DNA of 64,000 nucleotides from Myoxocephalus aenaeus (taxonomy: Eukaryota; Chordata; Actinopteri; Perciformes; Cottidae), in NCBI GenBank assembly GCA_038501785.1, contig JBAMJR010000170.1:6336501-6400500 (forward strand), given 5' to 3'. The translations under genes were made by a program, and so were the position numbers. Shown in pieces: positions 37,810-51,017 of this stretch; position 1 is the stretch's first letter, and each line of letters opens with the position of its first letter. Under the pieces are notes generated by a model that was given only the letters and a program-made list of their open reading frames with translations, did no database searches and was not told where the DNA came from.

Positions 37810-40800
37810 CCAAATTATAAAAAAATTAGAGCTGAAAATGTTTAGTTTGCCAGGGTTGACTATATCTGACCCAAACATTGATTAAACTGTTGTTTACTTA
37901 TGATGCAATTTGAGCTAATGTTTACTCGCATGTTCCCCGAAAACAACACACACCTCAAATACCAACATTATGTTAATATGTCCATCTTTAAATTATCAGT
38001 TAAAGTTGCGTGATATAATTTTCCTCGGTCATTCGAACTGTACGAATACAACGTAGCCTACTCCATGTATGCACACATAAAATAAAGCAAAGTCAGACAT
38101 TTACAAAATATTGTCTGCTGAGCTTAAGTTTAAAACACAACTTGAAAGCTATCTTACAGATGCTCCAGTAACTTCCTGTTTACACTGTCCATTGCTTTTG
38201 AATGGACTGCGCTTCATGTTTCTCAGCAACTGATTAACACAATTCTGAAGTCTAAGATATTTCCCAGGTTTTAAGGATGCAACCCGAATAAGTAAAGCAC
38301 TAGTTTGAAAAGGGCTATCTTAGTAATTAATGCGTAACTGGTGCTTCTCAGCAGTCATTTATTATTGTAAAACTGAAACCACTCGTTGATTCTGTTCAAA
38401 GGAGCTCTAATGCTCATATATTTTGAGCCTGCCAGCAGAAGACCCTCAGATTAGATGACGACTGTCAGTAAACATGTCTGTTCATAATCTTTGCCTGTGT
38501 GCATACTCAACAAGTGTTGACGCAACAAACAATTACTTTTTATTTGCGGTTGTGAACATTCCTATTGCCTCTCAACCTCCAGCTACCTGTGTTGGTTATT
38601 GTGTACTAACATGGTCTTTCCATGTAATTTCATACCCTAGAGCAAAACACACATAGCTATGTGTCCTAAAGCGTCACACAGAGTCCTCTGCCCTACCAGG
38701 AGGTCGGCTGTTTCCACCAACACTTGATTATCTTACTGAAAGTCCATCGCACATCCAAGGCTCCGTTGATTAGTGTTGATCTGACATGATGTCCCTGTGT
38801 TCTCAACGCAGCAGGTGAGAAAATCAATTTGTTAGACTACCGTAAAGCTGAGGTATAACTGCAAACATTTCCAAACTGTGTTACTTAGCAAGGGCTGTGT
38901 TGCTTTTCAGTACTATTTAGCAATAAGCAATACTCAGCCTATGTTATGCATTATTATTAGTATCCAACCAATCACAATCACAGTGTAATCCGAGCACACC
39001 AAACACTTAAATTCAATTTATTTACTGAAAGGCGCACTATTAATGTGTCAAACATTCACTTAAACACCAAACACACTAAAAAAAGCTACATTTCACAGTA
39101 AAAGGTGTAAATCAGCAGCTCATCTGTTTTTATGCACGTAGTTTACAATCGTATGAACGGTAATATAAACAAAGAGATGTCCAGGTTCACCTGCACACCT
39201 CCAGACTCCCATGGGTTTTATTCACACACAAAAATGTCAACTATATATATATAATCAATACTTAAAAAAGGGGAATACAAAACTAAACAAAATGTATAAA
39301 ATGAATAGTGAATATTTGGCAACAGAGCACATCTGGCAATATCCACACAGAGCAATATCTGGCAATATGCACTGTGGTGGAAATTTATCAAAGCGTTCTC
39401 TATCAGAGTTCAGCTAATCTTGACCTAGTCGGACCGGCGCCATCAAAATGGGACAATAACAGAAGTTATCTTATTATTGTTTAGGCTCCGTCAGCTATTT
39501 TGTCTTTCTGTCCCTCCGCCACAGCCAAACATCTTCCAAACATGCACAGGAAGGAGGAATCTGCATGGAGGAGCAGGGTGGAGGTGGGAAGGGCAAACAT
39601 TTTGATAATAAGTGTATTTGTATAAAACTCTGTTGAACTATTTTTCTGGATCAGACCTCCGTGGCCGCCCCATTCTGCAGAAATTATGACTTTTAATAAA
39701 TGTGCTAGGCAGCTTGGTTCCAGAAACCAACGGTAAACAATCTCAGCCTTGTTTGACACCTGGCACTGACCTGAAAACAACCTGAGTAATGAACATAAGC
39801 AGCTGGTAAATGAACTACCAAGTATAGGACATCATAAAAGGCTCCATGAGGATACACATTCAGGCCTATGAGGCGATCACAGGAGAAAGATTCTGCAGAT
39901 AGTCCAATAAAGACACTTACAATTTAAATTAAACCCAAAGTAAACAATTACCACTAGGCTTCATAGCTTCAATACAGTGGTTATTTTGTTTAATTTAACT
40001 GCAGAAGAAAATGGTTCATGTTGATTGACAAGAATGCATGACAGATTTGCACAAACCGTCAGAAGTTTCACTAATCACTCCACAATCCTTGTCTCCGTTT
40101 CAGTGGCAGCAAAGGATAATCCTGTCAGTCAAAACCAGCCATATTGATTTCACTGTAATCGCCGCTAATGTCATCTTGTGTTTGTATGCTGTTCTGTATC
40201 TTCCTGCTTTGCTGTTATTCTTTATGTGCATTATCTGTTGCAGCTGACTTGTGTCCAAAACTTTACTTCAAAGCAGGGATTCTGTTGTCCAGTGACTGAA
40301 TCACAGAGACAAGGACATGCAATTAGATACAGGCACTTTGGTGGCAATACATGGAAAAGGATTGGATTGAACTGTTCAAATTTCTCTCACACTGTGGCCT
40401 AAGCAGCATCTGCCTGCACCTTGTTGACTAATATTACCATCAACCTCACTATGACTCCTCTGACCACAACCTCACCTCAACTTTACCAACCCACGCTTCT
40501 GTATTTAAACACGGAGCTCTCCTGGGGTGTGGGGGCGTGTCCCTGAGCCTGCAGATCTGAAGATGGCATTTAAGTCGAGGCGCATCTCCTCACAAGAGGA
40601 CAGTGTCGCCGAAATCAGGGGGAAAACAAAAAGATTAAAAGGGCAGGAGCGCTGAAGAGAATACAAATCCGATTTCAAAGCCTGTGTTTCTAGTTGAACA
40701 ACTAAAGACAGAGGGAGCAAAAAGAAGCATTCCTTTATGTTGCCGATTGCTATTCTCCAACAAGCATTCTTGCATACCACCTTTTATCCTTCCATATCGA

Positions 40801-43800
40801 AGCTCACGGCACACAGCGTTACACCTCAAATTACCACTGTGGACCTAGTTAGCACAGATCAGCTTGGAGAAGGGGTTTTAATGGTGTGTTCTTGTTTAAT
40901 TAATACTCCTTCCTCGTAAGCAACTGAATTGAAATCACTTTTCTTGACGCATAAACAGATTAGTGTGGATTTGTTTTGGGGGTCTCCAGGACCTACATTA
41001 AGCGTTCTAGTCACTAACAGCTGAACAGACTCAGGAGGCCTACACGGTGTGCATGCTGAACACCGAATGAGACAGAGGACCTGCTCTAGCTCGAACCGAG
41101 CCAGAGAAGTTAGAGGATATAATTTGCACGGCGTCTCCTGAGGAATTAGCAACACTGGGAAGAGCTGACCTCGGTCTAATTAGGATGTGTCTGTCTGTTT
41201 GTGTTCATGTCCAACTCTTTCCACAAATATTTGATCAACCAAGACATATCAGGGAAGGTCACTCCTAATGTGTTCCTGATAGCATTATGTTGATGTGATC
41301 TGCTCTGCACTGACACAGCAGGAAAAGACAGACCAATCACTCATTGTGTCAATCAATCTAATTATATGCCTTGTCATTTAGGTTGAATGTTCCTTCAGAA
41401 CTCAGATCGCTCTCATAGATTAAACTAGGGGGCACTGTTGCTCTTCTTTCATACTACTGTTTCATACTACTGTTGGAGAGAGATAAAAAAAAAGTGCTGC
41501 ATTGTGAGTGATCAGTGACATCTCATAACCATTCAGGATATCAGTAATAGTGCTTTTAAAGTGCTGTGATGAATACATAATTACACCCCTCAGGTCTTAC
41601 ACAGTCCTCTTTAATAATAGTAGTGTTTTGATTATGACACGTGCTGCATTTTAAAAGATAACTCCTGCTCTGGCACATGGCCTCCGGCTTTAGATTTCTA
41701 TTATCTTAGCTAAGACAAATTTCAGAGGTTCACAGTCACTCTTTTTAGAAAATGCTGCAATGCTAATACCTGTGCTGGTTTTTATAATCAGATTACAGCT
41801 CATATAGTCAGAAAGTGGGTCAGGGTGTTATAGAATGGAAAAGGCAGTATGGTATCTGAATGTTCCTCCCACACTTGTTTTCTATTTTTTTAAGATACCG
41901 GGTTGTCTTCAGAGGGTGGCGTGAACTCAAAGTCACTCTGTAACTTTAGTGAAACTTCAGAAAAGTCACCCATATGAAAACTTTGATATAATGTGCCATG
42001 TAAATCCATTAAAAATATAAAAGATGAAAAAAAGAGGCTTCATCGAGAGCCAAATTAACAGCGGAATGCCAGTGTTGAAGTTGTTTCAGTGCAAAAGTGA
42101 GATTAGTGCATTTCTTAATTCATGAATAGCCCTGTTCTTTATGTATTGATTATGATGCTTTATCAATACAATAAGAACACTTAGTGTCATGGTTTTACTT
42201 GAGCTGTTATAAAAATATATTTACATACCAACCATGGATCCAATTACTACATTTAAAGTGAAAATAATCAATTGTGAAAACAAGACAAGACAAGACAGAC
42301 AGGAATAGATGGGATACGTTTTTTCTTGTATTAAAACAGAGGGGGATTAAGAAATGAAAGTAATATACAATGAGGTATATATCTGGCTACCTTGGCTTTG
42401 TCTCAGCTGTGTGGCTTTCTCTTGACTATAGTGGACATTACAGTACTGTAATCTGTGGCAATGTGCCAAAAAGCACAACATGTATGCAGGGCACAGAGCA
42501 CCGCTATAATATTAATCCTAGTGTTGCGAGAATAATGTATTGTAATAAACAGACTCTGGTTCAGCCCGTGCAATAGCACACAATTTAGCAGATTGCTATG
42601 CTCTTCTCTGTGTGAAATGTGCAAACAAGCCTCATTATGGCCAACATATGGTTCATTCTTTGTCATGCACATCTGCCGCTGCAGTAATTCAGCGAAGATT
42701 TGCTCTCCAAATACTTCCCAAACCTACTCCTGGCTCTGCCTGGACATATACAAGATGTACCTGGGCCAGGCCAGCTTCGGACACAATAAGTATTCTACAA
42801 GCTCAATGTGGTGGAAACTAATTGTTTCCTCGTGAGAAATCAACAGTACTTTGAGCAAGTTAGTCTTCGAACTATTTATTACAAGCTAAGATATAAAAGA
42901 ATATAACGAGGTTACAAGTCATCACACATGAGCCATAGTACAGACAGGAATCAGGTAACATTCAGCTGAATGGTTCAGAAGGTTCCAACCACCTACAGTG
43001 AGGAGGTAGAAGTTCTGACAAAGTTTAACAGCAAGCTAAAGCTTTAATATACTCTCAGCAACCCCCTCTCCCCCTGCTCCCTGTGCTGTGTTACAGATGT
43101 GTAATAAGCAGGGGTGTAGAGACATACATGGCATGGAGACCTGGAGAAGGGTCTATGTGTAACTAACACCAGAAAAGGTCATGTTTATATAACACACTTT
43201 GTCCCTCCGGCCCTCTCTGGTATATACATGATACCCTGTTCAGACTCTTGTGAGATAATGTAATCAATGGAGGTTTAGAACACACAAGCTTTCAGTTGCA
43301 CATCTAGAAAATATACCACACATAATGCATAGAATTCATTTTTCTCCGACACTCAACAATAGGGCTGACATTATGCACATCCCTGAGGAGAGATTACTCT
43401 AAAGAAATTCATAGCGCTACTCAGCAAACTATGAATTACTTGTCAGAGCCTGTCATGGAGAGTACCAGGGGTATAAGAGGGGCCTGGAATTGAGCCCTGG
43501 TGGTACACAATTACAGCAGGACAAAGTTATGCACTGCAGTGATATATTATAGGGAGGAGAAGTGCGGCAGACCAAAGCTTTGGTGACATGAGGGACACAG
43601 CAGTGCGTAAAATTTAGATTATGTTTTTGGTGTGTCGGTAAGCCTTTCAAATGGAATTCACATCAGGGTAGGCTTTGTCTGGTTTGCTCTTTTGCAGGAG
43701 AGAAAAAAATGTCCAATTCATGACGGCTAATAGAAAGCTGTCAGGTCTGTGGAAACAAGCAGATGACTCAGTGGCGTATCATCACGTGCATGCGGTCAGT

Positions 43801-44104
43801 TCCCAGAGTTTCACCACCATTCAAATGGCACGACTCCCATATGAAAATGAGGCCGGAGCAAAACCAGCTTCAAATGAAAGAGCTCAACTTGGCTGCAGGA
43901 ATTAAAAGTGACGACCGAAATGTTGTTGCAATATGATCAAAGACAACAAGCTCAATCTGCTCCTGGCTGGCTTATGACTCACTCAATTTAATTGTGTGTG
44001 TCTATGTTTTGCAAACTTTTCTCTTTCAAGTGGACATACAGGAAAAGCTAATTAGTTATTATATAATATTATTAAGCATGTCTTTTCATCTTTATGATTC
44101 ATTA

Positions 44105-44170
44105 TCTGTGTGTATGCTGGGATGGGCTCCAAGCCACGTGATCCTGAATAGGATAAATGTTTTAGACAAT
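44105..44170 (+). mobile_element. L2/RTE-like 3' tail relic
   Basis: GCTGGGATGGGCTCCAAGCC, then GTGATCCTGAATAGGATAAA, resembles the conserved 3' tail of vertebrate L2-related elements. Diverged, no termini. Confidence 0.45.
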
Positions 44171-46027
44171 GTATGAACTCTCTCTCTCACACCTTCATAA
44201 GCTGCAAAAAAAAACATTTCCTTCCTCTTATCCTGTCTTTCTTGGATGCCTCTCAAATAAAATCAGTTTACTACTTTATTGGACTTGCATAAGTAAATGT
44301 ATTTCTTTGAACCCCAATGGCTTTTATTGATGTGGCCCACGCTGACGCTGTGCAGTTGAGTTCAGTGTTGCATACTGTGCTTTGTGTCTGGGCTCCAACT
44401 TAAACAAGTGTAAATAGCTTAAGAATGAGAATACAGTAGAGCATATTAAGTGTATTTTTTCAACAAACAAACAAGGAGAGCATAATAAGGCACATCCTTT
44501 GTCGGGGAAAATGTTAAATTGCTTCCTACCAAGTTAATTGGGAACATGCCTGTGTACAGATGTTTAAGAAACCATGCTCTGCTGTTACTAGGAATCTATC
44601 TGTCCTAGAAATAATTCCTGAACATTAAACTTGTCACATCTATAAATGTTTACTCCTGACTGGAAGCGTTTCCCCAAACAGGCTGTGATATTTAAACATC
44701 CTGAGGCAAAGGTTTGCCTGAACAATATAAATAATAGAGTGTGTTGTTGATTGATTCGCATGGCCATTAAAGACAGGATTAAGGCCAATGGTAGATGTAA
44801 CTGAGTACATTAACTTAATTACTGTACTTAAATGCAGTTTCGAGGTTGGTTTAATGTTACTTTATGATGTATAGTTATGAACTATACCAAACACTGTATA
44901 AACTTCAGTGTAGACATGAATTATTGGCCCTGGGAATAGTTTGACAAAAAAATTAGTAATGAAAAGATACTTTTATAAAGTATGACAACGTGCAAGAAAC
45001 CACAGTGCCTGCGGCTCCAATGAGAAAAATGCCTATTCTGTATAAACATGATAAGCATATTAAAATGGCTTTACTGTATGCTCAGTTAAAACATACTGGT
45101 GTACATATAAAGGTTATATGTGTTGGCATTATAGAAACTTGTGCTGCATGTTTCCTCCAATGGGTCCGACCATTCAATGCCCTTTCCGTAAATGCATACA
45201 GGAGTGAGCACAGGTCAAAACCTCATCAAGACAAAAAACACTCTTTTACATAATTTAAAATGGAAAAACAGGGGTGTCAGTGTATCAGTAATGTATTGTG
45301 TTTATGATGAGAAAAAAATATACACTTTTAAAAGTACTGTTAATCGTCAGTGACAAGAATGTACTGCAGTAGTTGCACTTAGTCAGTTTTCACATCTTCA
45401 CTGGAGCGATTGGCTTCAGATTGAATGCTGCGAAGTTAAAAACATATTCCACCAGGTGTAGATTCACTTACATTCTGTTGCATCAGGCCTTGAGGTAGAC
45501 CGTACGCTACGTTGAATCTCAATGCATCTGTGTGTCGCTAATGGACATGAAAGTGTGTTCGGCAAAGCAACCTGTCGGGCGAGTGAAGTTGGTGACCATA
45601 ACACGCAGATGTGCTGTAGAAAAGATGCTGGGTACTGGTGCTGAATGGCTTACAAATTATTATACGTTAAATAATATCTAAATTATCTCAATGATCGATT
45701 AGAAAACTGTATTAAACAGATACTTTGAATAATTTAATTGAATGGACAGAGCTCTCACAGATGGTGAGGAGGTCTGACCCAGTTTTATACAACTACAATG
45801 ATGTTTGAAATGTTTGCCCTTCCACCTCCTCGCAGTGTCGTCCTTCCTGTTAGAAAGGACTAAATAGACTTGTGTACATCATAATCGGAATTAAAACAAC
45901 GCCACTCAAAACCCAGCTCCCTGTGGGGTGAGTAACGCTAAAGGGAATCAATATTTAATTTAATTTGTAAATGGTGTTGCAGCTCCTTTTTCAAGGGCAT
46001 TACGGTTAGTCTCAACCTATGAATCAA

Positions 46028-46155
46028 AGCTCAGTTGCTCCCCGGGCGCCTCACAGGGCTGCCCACTGCTCCCTATCCAGGGATGGGTCAAATGCAGAGA
46101 AGAATTTCCCCAAGGGGATTAATAAAAGTGCATGTTTCTGTTTCTGTTTCTGTTT
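46028..46155 (+). mobile_element. SINE/LINE 3' tail with (TTTCTG)n end
   Basis: GCTCAGTTGCTCCCCGGGCG, CTGCCCACTGCTCCCTA, GGATGGGTCAAATGCAGAGA, then AATAAAAGTG and three TTTCTG units. Same module order as the minus-strand fragment at 22576-22690. Better preserved and so probably younger. Confidence 0.7.
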
Positions 46156-46657
46156 GAACAAAAGAAAGACAGACAAGAAGCTCATGTGTTCAGGTTTATT
46201 AAATAGGGGGATTTTGCTGTATTTCAATGGGATTCAAGGGGGGTCGTCAGGTTGCAGACGCAGACGCACACACTTCAATGCACAGATGAGACGAGTGAAT
46301 AGTAATATAGATCCAACAGGGTGACAACCTATTTTAGTCTGAGTAATAGTCTTGTTCATTAGGAGTGACAGGGGCTCCTCAAGGAGTTCAGCAGCATGGG
46401 GATGCCATGAAACTAAATTGCGTGCTTTTAAATAGATATATTTGATAAAGGAACAGCTCTGCCCTGATACTCTCCCAACTTCTCTCTATCACTGTCAATT
46501 TTCTATTTCAGTTGTGCTTAATTTCGTTGGTAGCGATTTCTGCATTAGCAATAAGATGGCAAATTGTGATTAAACAGAATAATGCAAGATGACAATACAG
46601 AAGCTCTACAATTAAATATGAAAATTGGTAATCTGAAAAAATATATTGTATATACGT

Positions 46658-46664
<7 letters not shown>

Positions 46665-46744
<80 letters not shown>
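46665..46744. repeat. (CA)n microsatellite
   Basis: About 40 uninterrupted CA units preceded by TACGTACGCGCG, an alternating purine-pyrimidine run favourable to Z-DNA. Confidence 0.97.
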
Positions 46745-46745
<1 letters not shown>

Positions 46746-48119
46746 CTATATCTGCTCAGATCATGTATATAGATACGTTTAAACAGACAGCTGTGTTCTA
46801 TCAGGCAGATGCGTTGTGTTTTAAAACATCTTCTCCTTAAGGGTTTGTTTTAATTTGAAAAGTTGAGAAGTCTGCCTTTTATGTTGCTGCAGAACATTTT
46901 GCATAATGTACTTATTACACAGATTCCTCCATCATTTCCCGGTGGTCACCAACCTCAGTAAAGTCATAAAATCATACTCATACTGAGTTTGGATAACTTT
47001 TCTCCATGGTTTAAAGCCAAACAATTTCCTCCAATGACACTTTAACGTCACCAATGCCACCAATGCCTGCCCCCTTACTTTCAGCCAATACCATGGGCTC
47101 TCACCGACTGTTTCCAAAACGTTGCCAGCTAGCTCCTTTTAGCTAGAGCAACATCAATGTCAAAGTAATTCTGAATCAACCAACTTGAGTGTCCTACAGT
47201 AAATAAACACCATGCACAGTTACATTACTACACTAACTAGCATCTATAGCTAAACGAGGCTACTGGCTGAGGGTAATGGTAACGACTTCACTAAAAGTAA
47301 GACAAACATTTAAATTAAAGGGCTCAGTTACATATAAATAAGAATAATGAAATAACGTTTCATTATAATGAATTGGATTTTAGTAATATATGCATTAATG
47401 CAATACATCACAATTTTATTCAACTAAATTTCTCGTTAAATCTATTTACTAATGAATGAGATGATTTAGGTTCATTCTGAGAAACACAGCCATGTATTCA
47501 TGATCCAAATACTTACATAATAATAACAATTTATAACCCGGAGAATGTCGAGCACGGCTAAAGGGCTGGCGGCGTCCTTTTAACTGTGCTTCAAAGCAAT
47601 GTTAAGTGTGGGAATCAAAATCCTTTCTCCTGAGACTAATAGTAGGAAGCACAATAGCATTCTTTTGATCTTTCCTCTCGCATGTTTTCCTACCTCTACT
47701 CCTCCGTCATCTGACTCATCCGTTGTTTCATTCTCTTGAGAAATTATGCTAATCAAGGTGAGCCAGATATTGTTAAGCATCAGCAGTATCCAGTGAGAGG
47801 TGCAGGGATAGATGAACATTTCTCATTTTCAGCTAATTACGTTCCCGTCTTGCCAAATGGCCCCCCACTTTACTGACAGGGGAGTAACTCTTTGATTCTG
47901 ATCCATCATACTGTAGATTATTGCAGCTGTTTGAAGCACTTTTGCCCAAGCAACATTTCCCCTTAGGAACAATAACTGTATGTGCAGAGTAGCCAATGCA
48001 TATGTCCTCCAGCATTCACTTATCTTCTTCTCCCATTTCTTTTCCTAATGGTTGATAATGCAAATTAATGATTTTTTATTTAGTTAATTAAATCAATTAT
48101 TATTCGACATGTTAGGAAA

Positions 48120-48470
48120 AAATGCCTATTTTCTTTCTTTAGAGTGACATGAGAAGAATTATTAGTATGGTAAATATAAAGCTGGACTAGCAGTTTAATG
48201 TAGTTTAGCTCAGCATAAAGACTCCTATAGCCTGGCTCTGTCTAATGATAACATACTTTGCCTATCAGCACACCTAAAGGTCTTAAGCAAACAAATTAAG
48301 CATAAAAGCACATTATGGACAGTATGGTTTTGTGCTGGATTTCTTTTCCCGTAAGTTGTCTGGAAACTTGTCCCAGCTAAGAAATAGACAGCCACATTAC
48401 GTACCATAAAGGTGGATTTTGTTACCTTTGGAGACAGGATAGCGGTTACCAATCAAGCTAACCCGTTGTG
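48120..48470 (+). repeat. dispersed teleost fold-back repeat, copy 4 (diverged)
   Basis: Contains GTAGTTTAGCTCAGCATAAA followed by GACTCCTATAGCCTGGCTCT, matching the core of the family seen at 8.2, 20.7 and 27.2 kb. Termini have decayed. Confidence 0.55.
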
Positions 48471-50300
48471 AGCAGTAGCTCACATTTACCCCGATGTCAT
48501 AGCCATTAGGATTCCTGATTCGACTCCCAGGCCTCCTGTTTGACTCTCAGTATGGGATGGGCAGTTGTTGGGCAGCAGTAACGCAGGTCAATACAAGTGC
48601 AGCACTGAAGTAGTGTCCTTGAGTATTCTAATCCATATCTGTGTGAATCTGGTGCAGACTTTTCAAACAGCATTTAAAAGTTGTATGTAGAATATCTGAA
48701 GGGATGGAAACTAGCCGGCTAAAAGGACAGCTTAGGCTGTGCATGCATTTCCAAAGTTTGTGATTGATCGTTGCACCATGAGTGCACCATGAGTCTGATC
48801 TACAGAGGTTCAATGAAGATTTAGACCAGTTTCCAAGTGACCGAACGCCTTTCTCCATTCTAAAGACCCATCTGATAAATCCATGAAGGCTGAGATAAGA
48901 GCACAGTTCAATCACAATCAATATCCCTTCGTTTCTTGGACACTCGAGTCAAGGTCATGCATACAGCAAAGCCTTTAGGTGCACATAAAAAGATGAGTGC
49001 TGGGACATTGAAATGCATTATAGTAGATAGGAGCTTAAAGTTGTATTTATTTATAAGATATTAAGATATTGGATTGGAATAAATTAACATCATGAATGTC
49101 ATTTTAATCTCCTAAATCACATTAGCTGTCTCCTGCAATATTGTCACGGCTAGATGAAGGATGATGTATGACGGGATAAGGAAAGCTAATCATTGCTAAA
49201 TAGCACCTCTAGGATTTTGGAAATATTGAGAAACTCTCTTCTATCCTGCACAGCACAGATGGATGTGTCAGTAAGCCCCGTTATTAAATCTACAAAGGAT
49301 ATTTGTTTCCATTTTATGGTGGTCAAATTTCTAAATGTTCAAAGGAAACAATCTCTGTGTCCAAAAGGAACATCATAGCATTTTTCTCCTTAAAATAATG
49401 TGTTACTCCCACCAAAGAGAGAATAACCCATTATGTTTGTTGCTTTTGGACCTTATGCTTTAAAGATGAGAAAATCGGTTAGTTTTTTATTAATTACAGT
49501 GTTTGTCTTGATAATTATATTGATTGTATCTGTACGCCATGCATGCATTGGACCATAGACCATAAAGAATTGTGTTTTTTTTAAGGCGGAGCAACTGTTA
49601 TCAAATGTGGACATTTATACACCTTACACTTTGCCCCTCTTGCCCAAAGGATTGTGGGTAAAAACAGCCAGAAAAGCATGATGGCTTGCATTTTGCAAAA
49701 TGCCCCTGCAGTAGGACATCCTATTTTGTTGGTAAACGCATTTGACATACTATATATTGGGACATACAACATATTTTTTTCCGGGATACTAATAGTAAGG
49801 TATGTGTAATGGAATGCACAGTGGGTACGCACAATAATATGAGCCACAAAAATGTATCACATGATTCAGATGTAAGGATATGTCTCCTCAATATGAGGAA
49901 ACCATGGAATAGTTATCTCATCGAGACTTCAACAACAAAATAGGACTCTTTGGACAATATGGCTCACGTATCACAAAATCTATATAATCTCACAATGAAG
50001 GGCAGTATAACACATATATTACTGTTAAATTATAAAGAGTAGGCTATAGAAAAACCATCAGCATCAAGACTCCATTAGATGGGCACTCTGCAGTCTGTGT
50101 AAAACCAATTATCAATTTAATATATACAAATACCTTCCTCAGTGTAGTCTCACAAGAATTAACCCCAAAGAGTCACAACTCAGACGATTAAACTAAACAA
50201 CACCATGGCGTAAGAAACTTATTTTAGAATCAACAGTAGAATGAAACACCACCAAAGCTGACAACAAATTGTTTTCCCGGTGCGTTTTTGTACTTACCTG

Positions 50301-50540
50301 TCTGAAAGAAGGCCCCCTCCAAGTCTACTCGTCCTCTCTGGTCCCACTGTTTAGGTCAGGTCACAGAGGGTGTGTCACTGAAGAGGCTCGCCATGTGTTG
50401 CAATTAACCAGGCCTAATTAAGATAGATTTTTTAACATTGTGGAGGTACAATAACACTAATATTAACCACAACCCACAGTGATCCTTAATTGGATAAGCT
50501 TGAGGTGGCCCGGGACGTGCTCTGAAAGCAAATATTTATA
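50301..50540 (-). promoter_or_regulatory. candidate minus-strand promoter and first exon upstream of bet1
   Basis: The reverse strand has TATAAATA (50540-50533). About 200 nt downstream of the expected start (near 50505) is a full-consensus donor, TTTCAGACAG|GTAAGT (donor at 50300-50295). The presumed exon holds only a short frame beginning MASLFSD, so it would be a 5' UTR or non-coding exon. No acceptor exon further left was recognised, and chance occurrence cannot be excluded. Confidence 0.25.
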
Positions 50541-50699
50541 ACATTTCCGGGCCCAGACTCAGCTGCAACTTTTCTGTTGAGAGTGATTTAGGTCTACTTG
50601 CTTTTTAAAATAGATTCAAGCACAAACATTCAAATTCAGTTTATTACCTGTATTTTTAATCAATGCAATCAAATGTTAAAACATATTTAAATATTGAAT

Positions 50700-50702
<3 letters not shown>

Positions 50703-50770
<68 letters not shown>
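50703..50770. repeat. (CA)n microsatellite
   Basis: About 34 CA units, ending about 250 nt before the bet1 start codon. Confidence 0.97.
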
Positions 50771-50772
<2 letters not shown>

Positions 50773-51017
50773 GTTCCCGCATATGCATGCTTTATTTATG
50801 TCTGCATTAACGCTACGCGCTTGTCATCGAAGGATTGTCCTCGTCGGCCGCCGTATGATGACGTGGCCTGTGCTGTTGTGCTAACGCCTCTGGTACAAGC
50901 TCGCCACAGATATCTCGTCAACGTTAGCTATCATTCATAGCTCATTTTGTCAGACTTTGTTGTGTTAAACGTGACAACGTTAAACGTTAAACCACCGGAC
51001 AACTTCACTGGGTCGAG
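50771..51017 (+). promoter_or_regulatory. bet1: bet1 promoter / 5' UTR region
   Basis: CpG-containing, TATA-less sequence directly upstream of the start codon, as expected for a housekeeping gene. TGACGTGG at 50859-50866 fits the XBP1/ATF6 unfolded-protein-response element core. No transcription start can be assigned from sequence alone. Confidence 0.5.

Larger units (their letters stand above)
37815..50300. other. intergenic, between the solo LTR and the bet1 upstream region
   Basis: No supported gene. Contains retroposon tails near 44.1 and 46.0 kb, a long CA array (46665-46744) and fold-back repeat copy 4 (about 48.1 kb). Frames of 60-100 codons (for example 39481-39780 and 42403-42835) have no recognisable domain. 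Confidence 0.55.

Noticed and set aside
46508..46840. Frames of alternating Cys-Val or His-Thr residues
   Set aside because: Translations of the CA array.
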